A stretch of DNA of 64,000 bases from Epithemia pelagica. Its lineage: Eukaryota; Bacillariophyta; Bacillariophyceae; Surirellales; Surirellaceae. Shown one piece after another: positions 50,283 to 61,941 of this stretch. The notes beneath the pieces are model-generated. The model did no database searches and was not told the DNA's origin. It was given only the letters and a program-made list of their open reading frames with translations. Location of the stretch: the NCBI GenBank assembly GCA_946965045.2, contig OX337235.1:2489928-2553927 (forward strand), in the 5' to 3' direction. The first letter of the stretch is position 1. Each line of letters begins with the position of its first letter. A program made the translations under genes and the position numbers.

Positions 50283-51519
50283 ATGGCGTCTTGGTTTGGG
50301 GAGCGAAAGCTAGCAGTTCTCACTGTTTTAGCCGTTGTTGGACTTTCTCTCGTAGCTTCTGTGAAACTTGGGGAAAATGAAACGCGAAGCAACTCTTCGG
50401 AGAGTATTTGGGAAGCAGATCTCTTCAATCTTCCACCTGAAGGTATTGTTCACCGTTGGCGCAATGCGAACCTTCGTGTTTCATGTTTGCTTAATGCTAT
50501 GCTTTGCTTTTGCAGTTGCTTTTCCAGGAGGCGACTGGTTAAATCGAATTGCCACACCAGAAACAGCGTACGTTGCTGCAAATGGCAACACTTATTCATC
50601 GGCATATGCGGCCATGATGGACAATCAACCCCTTTTGCATCCCTGCCGTAATTTCAACGCATATATCAATTCCATTTTCCTGCCCAATCGTTGGGCTTCC
50701 GGCTTGTCGGATATGTTTGGCTTGGTTTGGGCCCATTACATTTTGTGTTACATTCGCAATTTCATTGGAAGCATCATTGTCTACTATGGTGTTGCAGCCA
50801 TTTTTCATTACTTTTGCTACGTACACCCCATCTCAAAGGAAACTTTCGAAAAAAGAGGGCGTGTTCGACCATCCAGTAAAATCATGTGGGATCAAGTGAA
50901 ACTTGCGCAAGCCAGTATGATCTTATACGTCATGTTGCCTGTTGTCGATGAATTTTTGGTGGAGAGTGGATGGACACGAGCTTACTTCACCATAGCGGAA
51001 ATCGGTGGATGGAGCAATTACATCATGTACATGGTTTTGTACTTTGCATTGGTCGAAATTGGTATTTATTGGATGCACCGAACCTTGCACACCAACAAAT
51101 GGATGTACAAAAACATTCACATGCTCCATCACAAGTACAACAAACCCGAAACCCTCACCCCATGGGCCAGCATCGCCTTTCATCCATTGGATGGAATCCT
51201 ACAGGCGTCTCCGTACGTTGGTGCTCTTCCTATTGTGCCCTGTCACTATTTGACGCATTTCTTCCTTCTCTTCTTTTCCGCGATTTGGGCGACCTATATT
51301 CACGATGCAATGGATTTGAACATTGACCCCATCATGGGAAGCAAGTATCACACAGTTCATCACACACATTACATTTACAACTATGGACAAGTCTTCACTT
51401 TTTGCGACCGTATCTGGGGAACCTTTCGGGAACCTGATGGTCCAACAGGTGTTCCCAATGCTAACAAAACAAGGACCCGACCGGATTCCGTGCGGGGAGG
51501 AAGCAAAAAGAATACGTAG
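50283..51519 (+). CDS. ERG3: Sterol C5(6)-desaturase (lathosterol oxidase), two exons
   Basis: Exon 1 (50283-50442) and exon 2 (50516-51519) are joined in phase 1 across a 73-nt GT-AG intron, giving about 387 residues. Exon 1 encodes a signal-anchor-like segment (LAVLTVLAVVGLSLVAS). In exon 2 several membrane helices surround the di-iron histidine boxes HRTLH, HMLHHKYNKP and HTVHHTHYIYNYG of the fatty-acid hydroxylase/sterol desaturase superfamily. The spacing and the ASIAFHPLDG and FTFCDRIWGTFR contexts fit ERG3. That enzyme introduces the delta-5 double bond in sterol synthesis in the ER, using O2 and cytochrome b5. An ORF that ignores the intron starts inside exon 1 and is not the true frame. 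It is intact. Confidence 0.87.
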
Positions 51520-51943
51520 GCTCTAAGAATATCGAGCCACATTGCGGTAATGTGTATTTGTCCTTGTTCTTGCTGTCGTTTGTTGGTGCGAAAGACACAA
51601 CCAACAAAGAGAAGGATCCTTGCCAGGATTCCAAGAAAATGTCAGGTAGCCGTTTGTATGTTTCTATTCAGTTGGATTCATATAGTTATTAGTGTCTCAT
51701 CGAAATCATAGTCATATCAAATAATCATGGGAGTAGTGATGAACAAGCAAGTCCATCTTTGGAATAATGATTTTTTATCGTCCATAGAGCAGCATTGAGA
51801 TCCAGCCTTGGGCTCTTTTTTGTGTCTCATCTTTTTCGGTCGCGCTTCTGGTCATCCCACCGTTCACCCCGAAGTTGGCTCCAGAAGAGATCTTTCGCAT
51901 TCCACTAGCTGAACGCAGCTCATTGGATCTGGGATCGTCAACA
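51520..51943. other. Intergenic stretch
   Basis: This contains the ERG3 3' UTR and the promoter of the next gene. The frame of the next gene is open upstream to about 51875 but without an ATG. Confidence 0.4.
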
Positions 51944-52678
51944 ATGAGTTCATATGGGGGTCCATCTGGCGGTCGTACGCGAGTGGGAACGAAAGTTTTC
52001 TTGAATGTGTACGATCTGTCTCCTGCGAACGAATTCTTATATCCTGTCGGATTTGGGCTTCACCATTCCGGCGTGGAGGTGTTGGGGTCCGAATATAGCT
52101 TTGCTTCTGGCGCAGGTATTTTTGATGGAACCCCTAAAGAGGCACCAGGGGCACTCTTTCGGGAGCAGATCTACATGGGCTTCTTTGATGGCGGGCAAGC
52201 AGAGTTGCGACGCGCCTTGGACGATTTGAGAACCTCGTTTGGACCAGATGATTATCATTTGATTCGGAAAAACTGCAACAGTTTTGCCAATGCCTTGTGC
52301 TGGGTCCTTTTACGCAAAACCATACCGGGTCATGTCAATCGATTAGCAGATCTTGGTGTCTGTTGTAGCTGCTTACTACCCAAAAAACTACTGGAAGAAG
52401 CACCGGTTGGCGATCCCAATCGAGGAAGGAGTAGTTCAACCGCAGTATCTTCTGGACAGAAAACCAACTCATCACATGTAGCTGCATTCAGTGGATCGGG
52501 AGCTCGACTAGGTTCTTCGGCAGAAAAGGATAAAACCAGCAGCTGGGGATGGACGTCGACGAACAAAAAAACAGACGACGATTTGACAGATCGACGAGAA
52601 CGGGCTCGGAAAGCTGCCTTAGCTCGACTCGAACAAAGCAACAAGGATACCATGAGTCAGAACCAAACCGCATCTTAA
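51944..52678 (+). CDS. PPPDE/DeSI-type cysteine isopeptidase
   Basis: The product is about 244 residues from the first ATG, 51944. The PPPDE fold covers residues 15-155. KVFLNVYDLSP is the first strand, the catalytic His lies in FGLHHSGVEVLGSEYSF and the catalytic Cys in IRKNCNSFANALCWVLL. IPGHVNRLADLG closes the domain. This matches DESI2-like proteins, thought to remove SUMO or ubiquitin from substrates. The C-terminal 90 residues are Ser/Thr-rich and end in a basic helix (RRERARKAALARLEQSN). Both catalytic residues are present and the gene is intact. Confidence 0.87.
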   Translation: MSSYGGPSGGRTRVGTKVFLNVYDLSPANEFLYPVGFGLHHSGVEVLGSEYSFASGAGIFDGTPKEAPGALFREQIYMGFFDGGQAELRRALDDLRTSFGPDDYHLIRKNCNSFANALCWVLLRKTIPGHVNRLADLGVCCSCLLPKKLLEEAPVGDPNRGRSSSTAVSSGQKTNSSHVAAFSGSGARLGSSAEKDKTSSWGWTSTNKKTDDDLTDRRERARKAALARLEQSNKDTMSQNQTAS

Positions 52679-53641
52679 ATTGTTCTGTGGACACCTTGTT
52701 CGGCTAATAACCTTGGTCAAGGACCTATTGTTGGCTTCGTTCCGATCAGTTAGCCAAGACAATCCTAGTAAGTTTCCGTTGTGTGGGATCTATGTACTAC
52801 GGTAAGCCCTACTCCTAGAGAATGTCAGGGAACTGAGTCCGTGGGAAAACAGTCCTTCATTCCCGGTCTTTTTACATCACCCATCGACAAAACTCCATGA
52901 GAGAAGACCTGGCTTCATGAGGAACCCATACGTGCACGACGAGCATCGACTGCGAGCACTTTTCGAAATACCTCTTACGATGTCGTTGGATACTTACGCT
53001 AAAAGATCAAAGCAACCTTTTGTTACCTAGGAGTAACTTCTAGGCAGGTACTCCTACTAGAGGACTGTATCAATTATGAATTCTTCGTACTCCTAGGAGT
53101 AATATCAAGAACGGGGGTAGACTAGGAGTAGGTTGTATGTTGTATGGCACTTGCACACGTGGACTGACGTACACATGTGCAAGCAGCCTGTGTCAGTTGT
53201 ACTCGTACTGAGTAATGAGTAGAGGAGTAGCTTGGACATCGCAACCGTGCCTTTCTCGTTTCTTTCCGTTCTCATCTGTTCGCATCGGCATCTTGTGTCA
53301 CGTCTGGGTCGTGGAGAAAGTTCCTCGCGAATGACGATCTTTATAACATATACAATTCCCACTTTGAATTAGAACCAAGTATTGGGACGGTGCCAAGAAC
53401 TATTTCTTATAGCGATGCATATGAAAATCAAGTGAGAAAAAGTGAGGAGTGTGCTCTATCCGTTGGTCTTGCTAATTCATTGGGAGCCGATTTCGTACTA
53501 AGTAATCAAGGTCCTCTCACATTTTAACTGAATCGCCATAACAATCTAGTATGAACACCCGGCGTTTCCAAGTGTATGAACGACCTCCACACATAAACCC
53601 CGTTTATTGTGGAAAGTTCCTCTTTGTGCTGAGAGTCCGCC
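52679..53641. other. Intergenic stretch
   Basis: Rich in TAGGAGTA-type strings (GGAGTAACTT, CTAGGAGTA) around 53030-53130, but with no ordered repeat. No supported gene. Confidence 0.4.
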
Positions 53642-55069
53642 ATGACCCCGAGGGCGATCACATCAATGCACGATCGACACGGCTATTTGCTGAACGACAG
53701 CCCCAACAACGGATCGAATACGAATGTTTATCCATCGATTCGGATAAGCTGTTCGACCACCGGAAAACAGTCCTGCCACAGCATGCAATCATCATCATGC
53801 GAACCAAAGCAGGAAGATATTGTAGACGAATCATTGATCACCCCTCATGAAAATGATGTGCTTTTGGGAAGGTGCGTTCCGTCTCACCTTGGCGGTGACT
53901 GCGTCGAAACTCTCGTGCAAAATCAGTTTCCCTTTCTCTTATCATTTCGTTCATTCGTTGTTTGCAGGGGAGGGAAAAACAACCAACACTCAGGCAATGA
54001 GAAGCTCCGGATTATAGCCCGAGAAGAGTACGGCTCGAAGTATAAGATGTCGTCCAAGAAAGAGAAATCCGCCATGTCACGAGAGCTTGTGCGACAGGTG
54101 AGAGATTTAGAACCACCGGCGAGGTACGTGATAAGGATGGTGCGTCAGCTTTGTGAAACTTCATGTTTCTAAACGAACAACCCTTTCAGATTTCTCAAAC
54201 GCGATGGCCTTACTGGATCATGGGTTGAAGTCACGGATGATATTGCACGTGAAAAAGCCAGTCAAGTACTGCGGGATGCTGTGACTCTTCTTCCGGATGG
54301 TGAAAATCTAGATCCAATCTCAAACCAAGCGAGTCCTGTTCGTTCATACGAAAGGATACATCATTCTCAACACCCAGGAGCTAGAAGCCCTGACTTTGTC
54401 ACCACACAGGAAATAAGTCTATTGAGGCCGATAGAATCAGTGGCAACGTCGTCATCTTTCCCACCTCCCACTCCACTGGAAAGTTCTCGCAAACGCCATC
54501 GACCTCATTATAGTGAGGAGGGCCCGATTTATGTCCCCGACTATAGAGAACAGTGGCTTCAGAGCGCTCCTCAACGGAGTCGTGTCGACCCGTATCCTGG
54601 CTACAATTACGGAGGACAAGGACATTTTGCTCCTCAATATGACACATTCAACACTTCGGCTCATCATACGGGAACCAGCGAACAGGCCAGTATGTGGCAC
54701 ACATATCCTCCTTCTTTCCATGGTGCCGCACCATGGTATGATCATAGATCGATGGACAGCTTCATGCCCCCACGCTCTTCCCAACCCGCCATGCACCCTC
54801 AAGAGCGCAATTCTTGGATGCCGCATCAATCGATTCATCCACAGCAGCAAGCTCCAAGAGACTACTCTCACCGAGTTGACTGGAAGGGTTCAAATCGTCC
54901 CGACTCTATAGTAGAACCAAGACAGGCTTCGGGTGCCTCTGCCTATGGAGTGGGTGGTAACAATTCAAATCTCACCGAATTCGATCTGTACCATGGGGAG
55001 TTGCTTCATCCTTCCGATGAAACACAGCCGCAGAAGTCCGAATCCTCATCCTCCGCTTCGGCAAGGTGA
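53642..55069 (+). CDS. DUF6824-type protein 1, three exons
   Basis: Exons 53642-53871, 53968-54123 and 54190-55069 are separated by 96-nt and 66-nt GT-AG introns and join in phase to about 421 residues. The domain at residues 70-155 reads HENDVLLGR-GGKNNQHSGNEKLR, then SKYKMSSKKEKSAMSRELV, EPPAR-FLKRDGLTGSWVEV and REKASQVLRDAV. I know this as DUF6824, an expanded diatom-type family of unknown function, possibly DNA-binding and nuclear. The rest is disordered, with SFPPPTPLESSRKRHRPHYS and a conserved C-terminal EFDLYHGELL motif. It is the first of a head-to-tail pair with the same intron positions as the gene at 55775. Confidence 0.8.
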
Positions 55070-55774
55070 GGACATTCGCCAAGGCTATAGGTTATTCATA
55101 CAGCCTGGACGTCGCTAGAGAACTAGGTCCTATGGAAGCAAACATGACGGCACAGATCTACCGCGCCGATCAATTCTTGTAGGTCTAGAGGTACGACCGC
55201 AAGTAACATAAACTGTTACGCTTCTCAAGAATCACGACCTGCATCATTCCTCGAACCATTGAGAGATGAGAGAGAGCTAAGATCTAAGATTCATACTCAT
55301 TTTACGTATGTTAATGCTCCCCCTAGAGAAAGAAAGCAAGAAGTCGAAGTCTATTATTTCTCGTATTGTAGATGGCGTAGCTAGATGTTTAATGTTTATG
55401 CGCAGACTATGTGCTTATCCCGCGCCAACAATTTGTTTCGGACTTGCGCTTTGTCCGTCGGAAAGAAGCCGCTGGTCCTTCCCCGAACGCCCAGTCCCTT
55501 TTGCACATGCCCAACTGCTCCCAACAAGAAATATCATATTAATAATACAGCCCTATGTCTCCATGCAAATGCGCACGTGCGACTCCCAGTCGTAAGGTTA
55601 CATCTGCTTGTTATGTGCAGGATGCAGCCACACAACGGGTTTTCTCAAGTCTTGCAAGTCATCTGGGACCAGAAGATTACCGTCTGATTTCTAAGTATCC
55701 ATATTTTCTTCCTTCTCAAAACGTACGAGCGTTAACAGGCTATACTAATATGTGGGAACACCCGGCGTGCAATT
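55070..55774. other. Spacer between the DUF6824 paralogues
   Basis: No supported gene; small ORFs at 55308-55687 have no motif. It presumably contains the promoter of the second paralogue. Confidence 0.4.
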
Positions 55775-57504
55775 ATGTGCACGAAACAAACTCTCACATT
55801 AAAAGCTCCGCTCCGCCCTCTTCGTCGACGGAGAGTTCATTCTTTGATGTACAACTCCGCCATGAAAAGACAAATTGAAACTATGCGCGGACAACACTTC
55901 TACTGGCAAAATGAGGGTACACCAATCGAATCAAGGACACATCTCCATCCACCGATGCGACTAGGCTATTCCTCGAGGGGGCATTACACCTATCCAAGTC
56001 CATATCACCAACCGTGCGCCATGGAATCATCTTACCATCATGCTTATCATGAAGGCCTCGTTATCGATGAATCGTTGATCAGCCCTCATGAAAACGATGT
56101 GCTGATGGGAAGGTACGCTTTAGTATCGCTACTCGCACCTCTGTTCTGATATTTTAGATTCGAAGGCTCACATCGACCTCATTCATCTGTTGATCTTATT
56201 GCTTGGGCAGGGGTGGGAAAAACAACCAACACACTGGCAACGAAAAACTCCGAATTTTGGCGCGTAGCTACTGTTCGAAATACAGAGTTTCTTCAAAGAA
56301 GGAGAAATCAGCAATCTCCAGAGACCTTGTGCAACAGATGCGCGAACTACAGCCACCAGCGAGGTACGTCATCAGTAACACCACAATGTACGAAAATGCA
56401 GCTGATTGATCTTGGTTGGTGCTCACTCGACAATATTTTAGATTTTTAAAACGTGATAGCCACACCGGATCCTGGGTTGATGTCGGGGATGACATTGCCC
56501 GTGAAAAGGCAAGCCAAGTGCTCCGCGATGCGGTGGCTCTCATGCACGAAGATGGGTTGCCGGAATCTAGCACCATTGTCGTCGCGGATCCTTCCTCGTC
56601 AGCAGGAGCCGACCAGGATCTCGCGGTACCAACTCCTAGTGCATCATGCTCAAAATTGCCGAAAGGATCAAGTCCAGACAGATATGTATCGCAAGTGACA
56701 GATTCAACAGGGTCTTCGACATCAGTTAGTCGACCACATTATACCCCTTCCCTTGTTGACTCGGTGAACACATCGGCTTCATTCCCTCCACCGACTCCTG
56801 TTGAAAGTTCTCGAAAACGCCATCGATCACATTATAGTGAAGATGATAATGTTTTATTGCAAGAAGAGTGGCTGCAACCACATGGACCTTCAGTTGAAGA
56901 TTGGCTGGAGAGCCCGTCCAGGCGACGGCGCTCGGATCCTCACCCGGGATATAGCCCCGAAACGTACAGTGAACTACGACGGCACTCGGCGCCTCGATAT
57001 GATACACCTGGTGACTACGCGTCTTCCTCGCACCATCACCACCACCGGCGCCTTAGCAGTGGTACTGACTTCTCAGGGGAGTCGCAACAACGTGAATGTT
57101 CCTCTGCCTCCAACAGATCGGATCGCTCCTCGTACTACTACCGTCAAGTCCCAAGCTCGATGCCACCACCACCGCCCTCTTCTTCTCAGTCCTACCGGCA
57201 TGGATATTCTACTGGCCAACAAGCTAATTTTAGAGAATTCTCTTCTTCGGCAGTCTATCACGACGTCTATCCCCACCACCAACGCCATCACGGAGCCACA
57301 TCTCAATGGAAAAAACAGCATCGGCCAGAGACTATCGCAGCGGCAAGACAGGCTTCCACAGCTTCCCATGGGTCATTGTTTGGAGAAGGTGGCAACAGTG
57401 GAGGCCTCAACGAGTTTGATTTGTTCAACGGGGAACTCCTGGACGATATGAACAACGAAATGTATCCAAATCTTGGGGCGTCGTCGTCAGCCTCACCACG
57501 TTGA
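55775..57504 (+). CDS. DUF6824-type protein 2, three exons
   Basis: Exons 55775-56112, 56211-56363 and 56442-57504 are separated by introns of 98 and 78 nt at positions homologous to those of the paralogue at 53642. The joined product has about 517 residues. The start is uncertain, since ATGs at 55775 and 55847 are both in frame. The domain reads HENDVLMGR-GGKNNQHTGNEKLR, SSKKEKSAISRDLVQQM, PPAR-FLKRDSHTGSWVDVGDDIAREKAS. The disordered tail keeps SFPPPTPVESSRKRHRSHYS and the terminal EFDLFNGELL motif. It adds His/Ser-rich stretches and is longer than paralogue 1. Tandem duplication is clear; divergence outside the domain suggests it is not recent. Confidence 0.8.
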
Positions 57505-57654
57505 CATGTATAATTCGATAAAGGAGAAATATGAATTTTATAGAAGCTCATAAGGTGATGATCCTAGAAGAAAATCCATGCCCAATTCTTTTTTCATTGA
57601 CATGCAAAAATACACTAGGAGCAGGGGCTGTGTGTTCGGTCTAGGAAGCCGTCG

Positions 57655-58965
57655 CTACTGTTCGTCTCCACTGTTTCCCCTTCGGAACCATAATAGCGAA
57701 CACAGTTTGGCCACACACATGGCTTGGAGTCTTGCGCAACCTACTAGAATTGGTTTGAGCAGTTGACAAATGGCGGACAACAGGTATTGAAATCCTGCGG
57801 CACCACCAGGCAAAAAGCTCACCAGGTAGTATATCAAGGCGAGGAGTTGCGCGCCGCTGGCACTCAGGACCAACGAATATCCCGAAGCTCCTCCTCTTGT
57901 AAATGTGAAGTATAGAGTCAAGAACATGGATCCAAAATACACAAAGGTAAAATACAAGCGATCAGCCGACAACATGCTTTTGAGATGCTCAATGGGGCCT
58001 GGGTTTAACAAATGTCATTTATCGTAGCGATCGTATTTGTTGGTGGAATTGGATAGAACCAAAGAGCAACAAGGGAAACCAAAAGCAGTAGTTTAGAGTT
58101 AGAGATGATACCTTGCAATAAAAGAAAGATGATGCACACAAACCTGTTAATATGCCAAAGCTTGCCATAAACGTTAAGGATCCCATTGTCTAGAAGAAGT
58201 GACCAAGACATATGAATGGTGCAAAAGAACAACCCTCAACCAGCATTAGATCTTGAACTGCCATTAAAAGGAGTCTATATGATGGTACCTTTGCTCGTGG
58301 AACCACTTACAAAGCTTATGGCGAATTTTTGTGGCCGCGCCACCATAGTGGGAACACCGACAAAGAACGCCAAAGCAAAGAAGAGAGCCGAAAGAACCAA
58401 CAATGCGCAAAACACCTGAAAATAATCTCGTCAGAAAAAAAAATTTTATCCAAAAAGTATGGATCCAAACCAACCAGAGAACAAAACATTGAGAAAGGAA
58501 ATCCAATCAGAACATCTGAAACTCCTGGATTTTCCCCAAGTTTATGAGAACTGAGGGCGGAGGTTTAAGATTGTTTGACGAATCTCTGGTATTTCCATAG
58601 CCTACAAGTTTGTTCGGTGGATATGGTCTCAGGGACAAACAAGATCCCAGACAGTGGCCTCTCGCAGTGTCATTCTAGCCACTGAGTGACGTTTCTTCAT
58701 CGTTCAAAGGTCGACTTGCCTGAAATCGTTGCTGGTACCCCATTCCCATAATTTGTTTGGGCATTTGAGATTCCATTGAAGCCTTCATATTGTTCCAGCT
58801 CAAGCCTTCCATGGTGGCAGGATCGATTTGGAACAATGGCAGCAGTTCAGTCCCTTCCAAACCCATCATCCATGACGAACTGGAACTTGATCCCCCTTCG
58901 TCTTGCGCTTTCTTCTCTTGATACCATTGTCCAAATCCAGTCTGTGAGGATGAAGACGTCGACAT
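57655..58965 (-). CDS. SFT2: SFT2/GOT1-like vesicle transport protein, four exons with a GC-AG intron
   Basis: Exons, in coding order, are 58965-58720, 58415-58311, 58189-58144 and 57998-57655. All junctions keep frame and give about 246 residues. Intron 1 (304 nt) uses a GC donor (CAG|GCAAGT); introns 2 and 3 (121 and 145 nt) are GT-AG. After a Ser-rich N-terminus four membrane helices are visible: VFCALLVLSALFFALAFFVG, LTFMASFGILT-GP, LYFTFVYFGSMFLTLYFTF, and SLVLSASGAQLLALIYYLVSFLPGG. The order and loops match SFT2, which acts in endosome or Golgi vesicle fusion at t-SNAREs. Taken alone, exon 1 seems to be an unrelated 100-residue ORF and exon 4 a 118-residue ORF. Confidence 0.8.
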
Positions 58966-59235
58966 GTTGAACAACAAGAGGTTGACTGCTTTCCTGAAGC
59001 GATGTCAGGGCGACATCTCATTCTCATTGTCTACCTATAAGCGACCCTTATGCGATTTAAAGGCCGTAGTGCGGTCGATGCCGGCGCGCAACCCCTTCCC
59101 TGTCATTTTTTCGTCATTTTTTTTCGATTGCAGATCATTCTTTCATTTTTCTTGATCGGGAGCGTTGTTCTTGCCAATCGATTCATTCCTTCTCACTCGA
59201 TTCCCATTGCTTCATAGACGAACTTCAATTTGACC

Positions 59236-59988
59236 ATGGCTAAGGATGCAATGTATGCAGTTCTATGGATCTTGTTATTGATCTTTATCGCCTGGCCTGT
59301 GGCTGGTATTTGTTGTGCCGTATGGTTGTTTCTACAGGTACGTGTCTTTGGTCCTTGTGGGCTTTACCTGCAACAACAACCCATTTTGCCCCTATTTCCT
59401 TCGCTGTTGGTCTCGTTCATGACCGTTTGCTCATGGGCCTTTCTGCTTCTTCTGTCTTCAATTTTTGTTTTCACTTCATTTCTATGACAATACGACTTTA
59501 CCTCATCATGAACCTGAAACTGTGATTCATCCTTCTACTGTCTTCTTTCATGAAATTAGGCATTTGAGGGTCTCTTTCCATTTGTCAAGAAAATCAATGA
59601 GTTCTTGGAAAAACTCATTACATGGCCACGAGAATGTGGCAATGGTACGTTGAAAAGTGGACCAACCCCTGACCATCCGGTACAACTTGAATCTTGAATC
59701 AACCTTACCCATCTTGTTTCTTCTCGTGAACAACGTTTGTTGCATTAAATCACAAAAACCAACCAATAATCTCCATGCCTCAATGCCGGTAGCTATCGCT
59801 CGTTGCTCGTCCACCTTTCCCAAGCCTTACTAAAACGACAACGAGACACATCTGTCCATTGGAATGCAGGTTTCTCAAGCATGTTCATGATAGAATCTTG
59901 TCTGGTATGCAGCAACGACAACACAGGTTCTAGAGGAAGCCTCATTCGAAAAAGGAAAGAAGGAAGCCTCTGTCGAACGAAGGTGTGA
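59236..59988 (+). CDS. Small membrane protein, three exons (last boundary uncertain)
   Basis: Exon 1 (59236-59337) encodes a membrane segment (AVLWILLLIFIAWPVAGICCAVWLFLQ). Intron 1 is 222 nt with GTACGT to TTAG. Exon 2 (59560-59644) encodes AFEGLFPFVKKINEFLEKLITWPRECG in phase and ends at a GTACGT donor. Exon 3 starts at 59872 or 59929 (both acceptors are in the right phase) and ends at a stop at 59986-59988 after a basic tail (LIRKRKEGSLCRTKV). The total is about 80 to 100 residues. No family is named; the combination of an N-terminal anchor and an amphipathic PFVKKINEFLEKLITWP segment looks conserved and deserves a search. Confidence 0.55.
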
Positions 59989-60204
59989 ATTGTGAATGGA
60001 AAAGAGAGTTGTGATATTTGTGCCACCTGTATTCTATCAACTGAAGTCTTGGTATAGACTAAGTACTTGTATAGTCAAATCATTGTGGATCTGTAGGTCC
60101 TCTTTTTGATCCTTGGATCACCCAGTATCTTGTTGATGTCTCGGGCGATGGATTTCACCAGGAACGTTCCTGACACGGCAACGCACGTTGTTGCTCACTC
60201 TACC

Positions 60205-61941
60205 TCATTCACAGGGATCGTGTCCCCATTGTCCCAAAGTGTGCCGAAAGAAGTCTGGAGAACTTATAGTAACTTCGGGCAGAGGAACAAAGTGGTCGAG
60301 TATCCATTTCGAAGCCGTCTTGCCAATTGATACGAGCTGTTGTCGCAAAGGTGTGAATTTTGCATCGCAAATGGATATCTCACGACGAAGAACATGGTCC
60401 GATTCGTTAAACTGTTGCTGTCTTGCTCCATGGTCTTCTGTTTCTCGATGTTGCAACGATTGAAGCCATGTCGTTGTCGATGCATTGCGGTGATCATTCT
60501 GGGTATGATTTACAGAAAGTATGGCAGGGGGTCTCATGTCATCCAGTTGTAGGTACACGGACAAATCCTCTCGCAAGGCTTGAGCCACGGTAGGATGGCG
60601 GGCGCCATGAAGTTGGGACAGATCGTACAAAAATACAGGATTCGGGACGGGTGGCGACAAGACTTGATGGCGAAGGGGTTTCATTGATTTAGCGTGTCTT
60701 AATAACCACCGAGACAAGAAGGAGTCATTGTCCTCTGTCTCCCAGACCAAATGGGTACTGTTAGAGGATGTTTTGCCCAAGAGAGCCAAATAGACATGCC
60801 ACATGGCCCGTTCAAGACAGATTTCGCGCTTGCACTTGTGAATGTCCTGGATGGGTTCGGTGTCGTTGTGACTCGGAATGTTCACGACAAAGTCGGACAT
60901 GGTAGGAATGGTTCGAACCGTGGAGAGGGGCAAGGTCTGTCGACGATAATTGTAAATGCTTTGAAACCACCATACGGGATGCCGTACGCCAATTACCAGT
61001 TTGGTGTGAGGCCAATAGTCACGAAACAAGGCCAGTTCGTGTGGTCGACGAATTTGTACCGGTCCTTTGTATCCACAACAATAAGGGCTCGTAGTAGACG
61101 ATGAAGCCGCAGAGGTCTTGGAGTTTGAATCCATCACTGCACCGCGACATCCTTCTACGAGCAATGTCGGTGACAGGTCCTTTGGATTGGCCATGGCCGA
61201 AGAGCTGTGCTGTAACGAAGATACAGAAGCCAGGGATGACTTATATGTTTCAGACAGCATGTTTGTCATATGCTCGAGTACAGCCGCTTGGTTTGGAGGA
61301 AAGGAAGGGGCGTTTGTCGCCATGTAATCGAGGGGGTGATATTCCTCGTGGTGCATGCAAAGACGTGCAATACGAGGGATGGGACGTGAAAGTAAAAGAG
61401 CGTGGGGAGATGACACTTCTTCATCTTCTTGAAGTGCTTGTGGATGGACAGACAATTCTCCTTTCAACCATCGCTTGAGAAACGTGGTGCCACATTTGGA
61501 AAATCCCAAAATTGCAAAATAAGGAGCCACATATTTTGTACTGTCGCCCATGACTTTGTCGGCAGTCTCCTCAGAGCCATTGTCTTCTACGTGAGATGAC
61601 ATTGACTGTGGTTGTTGTGTAGACAAAAATGATTTCAGAACGGAGGAATCGTTGAATTCGACAGACGATTTATTCAACGAGACTGGTTTTGAAGGTGCCG
61701 TTGACTCGCTGTGTTTTGCGGGCGGGAAGATTGTTGTGTTTGGGCCTTGATGATGGGTGACTTTGTCGAATACGATGGACGATGATGACGACGACGAAAA
61801 TGCTGATATGGATTCATTCAGTGAAGGTAGAGTGGTCCAAGTCATCACGAGAACAAGGATGAGTGCTGTTCCTCCAATTACTGCCATCATGCGTTTGCTC
61901 TTGGTTCCTCCATTGTCGCGTCTTCTTCGATGTACAATCAT
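60205..61941 (-). CDS. Golgi type II membrane sulfotransferase
   Basis: The product is 578 residues from an ATG at 61941. A short basic tail and one membrane anchor (MMAVIGGTALILVLVMTWTTL, residues 18-38) are followed by a Ser-rich stem. The PAPS-binding 5'-phosphosulfate loop is FAILGFSKCGTTFLKRWL (near residue 145) and the 3'-phosphate motif is KLVIGVRHPVWWFQSIYNYR (near 335). The later YLQLDD and FVPLPEVTISSP segments fit a luminal Sulfotransferase domain. It would transfer sulfate from PAPS to a carbohydrate or protein acceptor in the Golgi. Sulfated polysaccharides are common in diatom secretions; the acceptor is not shown here. It is intact and single-exon. Confidence 0.8.
   Translation of the reverse strand: MIVHRRRRDNGGTKSKRMMAVIGGTALILVLVMTWTTLPSLNESISAFSSSSSSSIVFDKVTHHQGPNTTIFPPAKHSESTAPSKPVSLNKSSVEFNDSSVLKSFLSTQQPQSMSSHVEDNGSEETADKVMGDSTKYVAPYFAILGFSKCGTTFLKRWLKGELSVHPQALQEDEEVSSPHALLLSRPIPRIARLCMHHEEYHPLDYMATNAPSFPPNQAAVLEHMTNMLSETYKSSLASVSSLQHSSSAMANPKDLSPTLLVEGCRGAVMDSNSKTSAASSSTTSPYCCGYKGPVQIRRPHELALFRDYWPHTKLVIGVRHPVWWFQSIYNYRRQTLPLSTVRTIPTMSDFVVNIPSHNDTEPIQDIHKCKREICLERAMWHVYLALLGKTSSNSTHLVWETEDNDSFLSRWLLRHAKSMKPLRHQVLSPPVPNPVFLYDLSQLHGARHPTVAQALREDLSVYLQLDDMRPPAILSVNHTQNDHRNASTTTWLQSLQHRETEDHGARQQQFNESDHVLRREISICDAKFTPLRQQLVSIGKTASKWILDHFVPLPEVTISSPDFFRHTLGQWGHDPCE

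Noticed and set aside
50208-50651. 147-codon ORF running through the ERG3 exon 1-intron boundary
   Set aside because: Its second half is intron plus out-of-frame exon 2; the spliced frame gives a complete desaturase.
53551-53850. 99-codon ORF overlapping the first DUF6824 exon
   Set aside because: It is in a different frame from the exon that splices in phase into the conserved domain.
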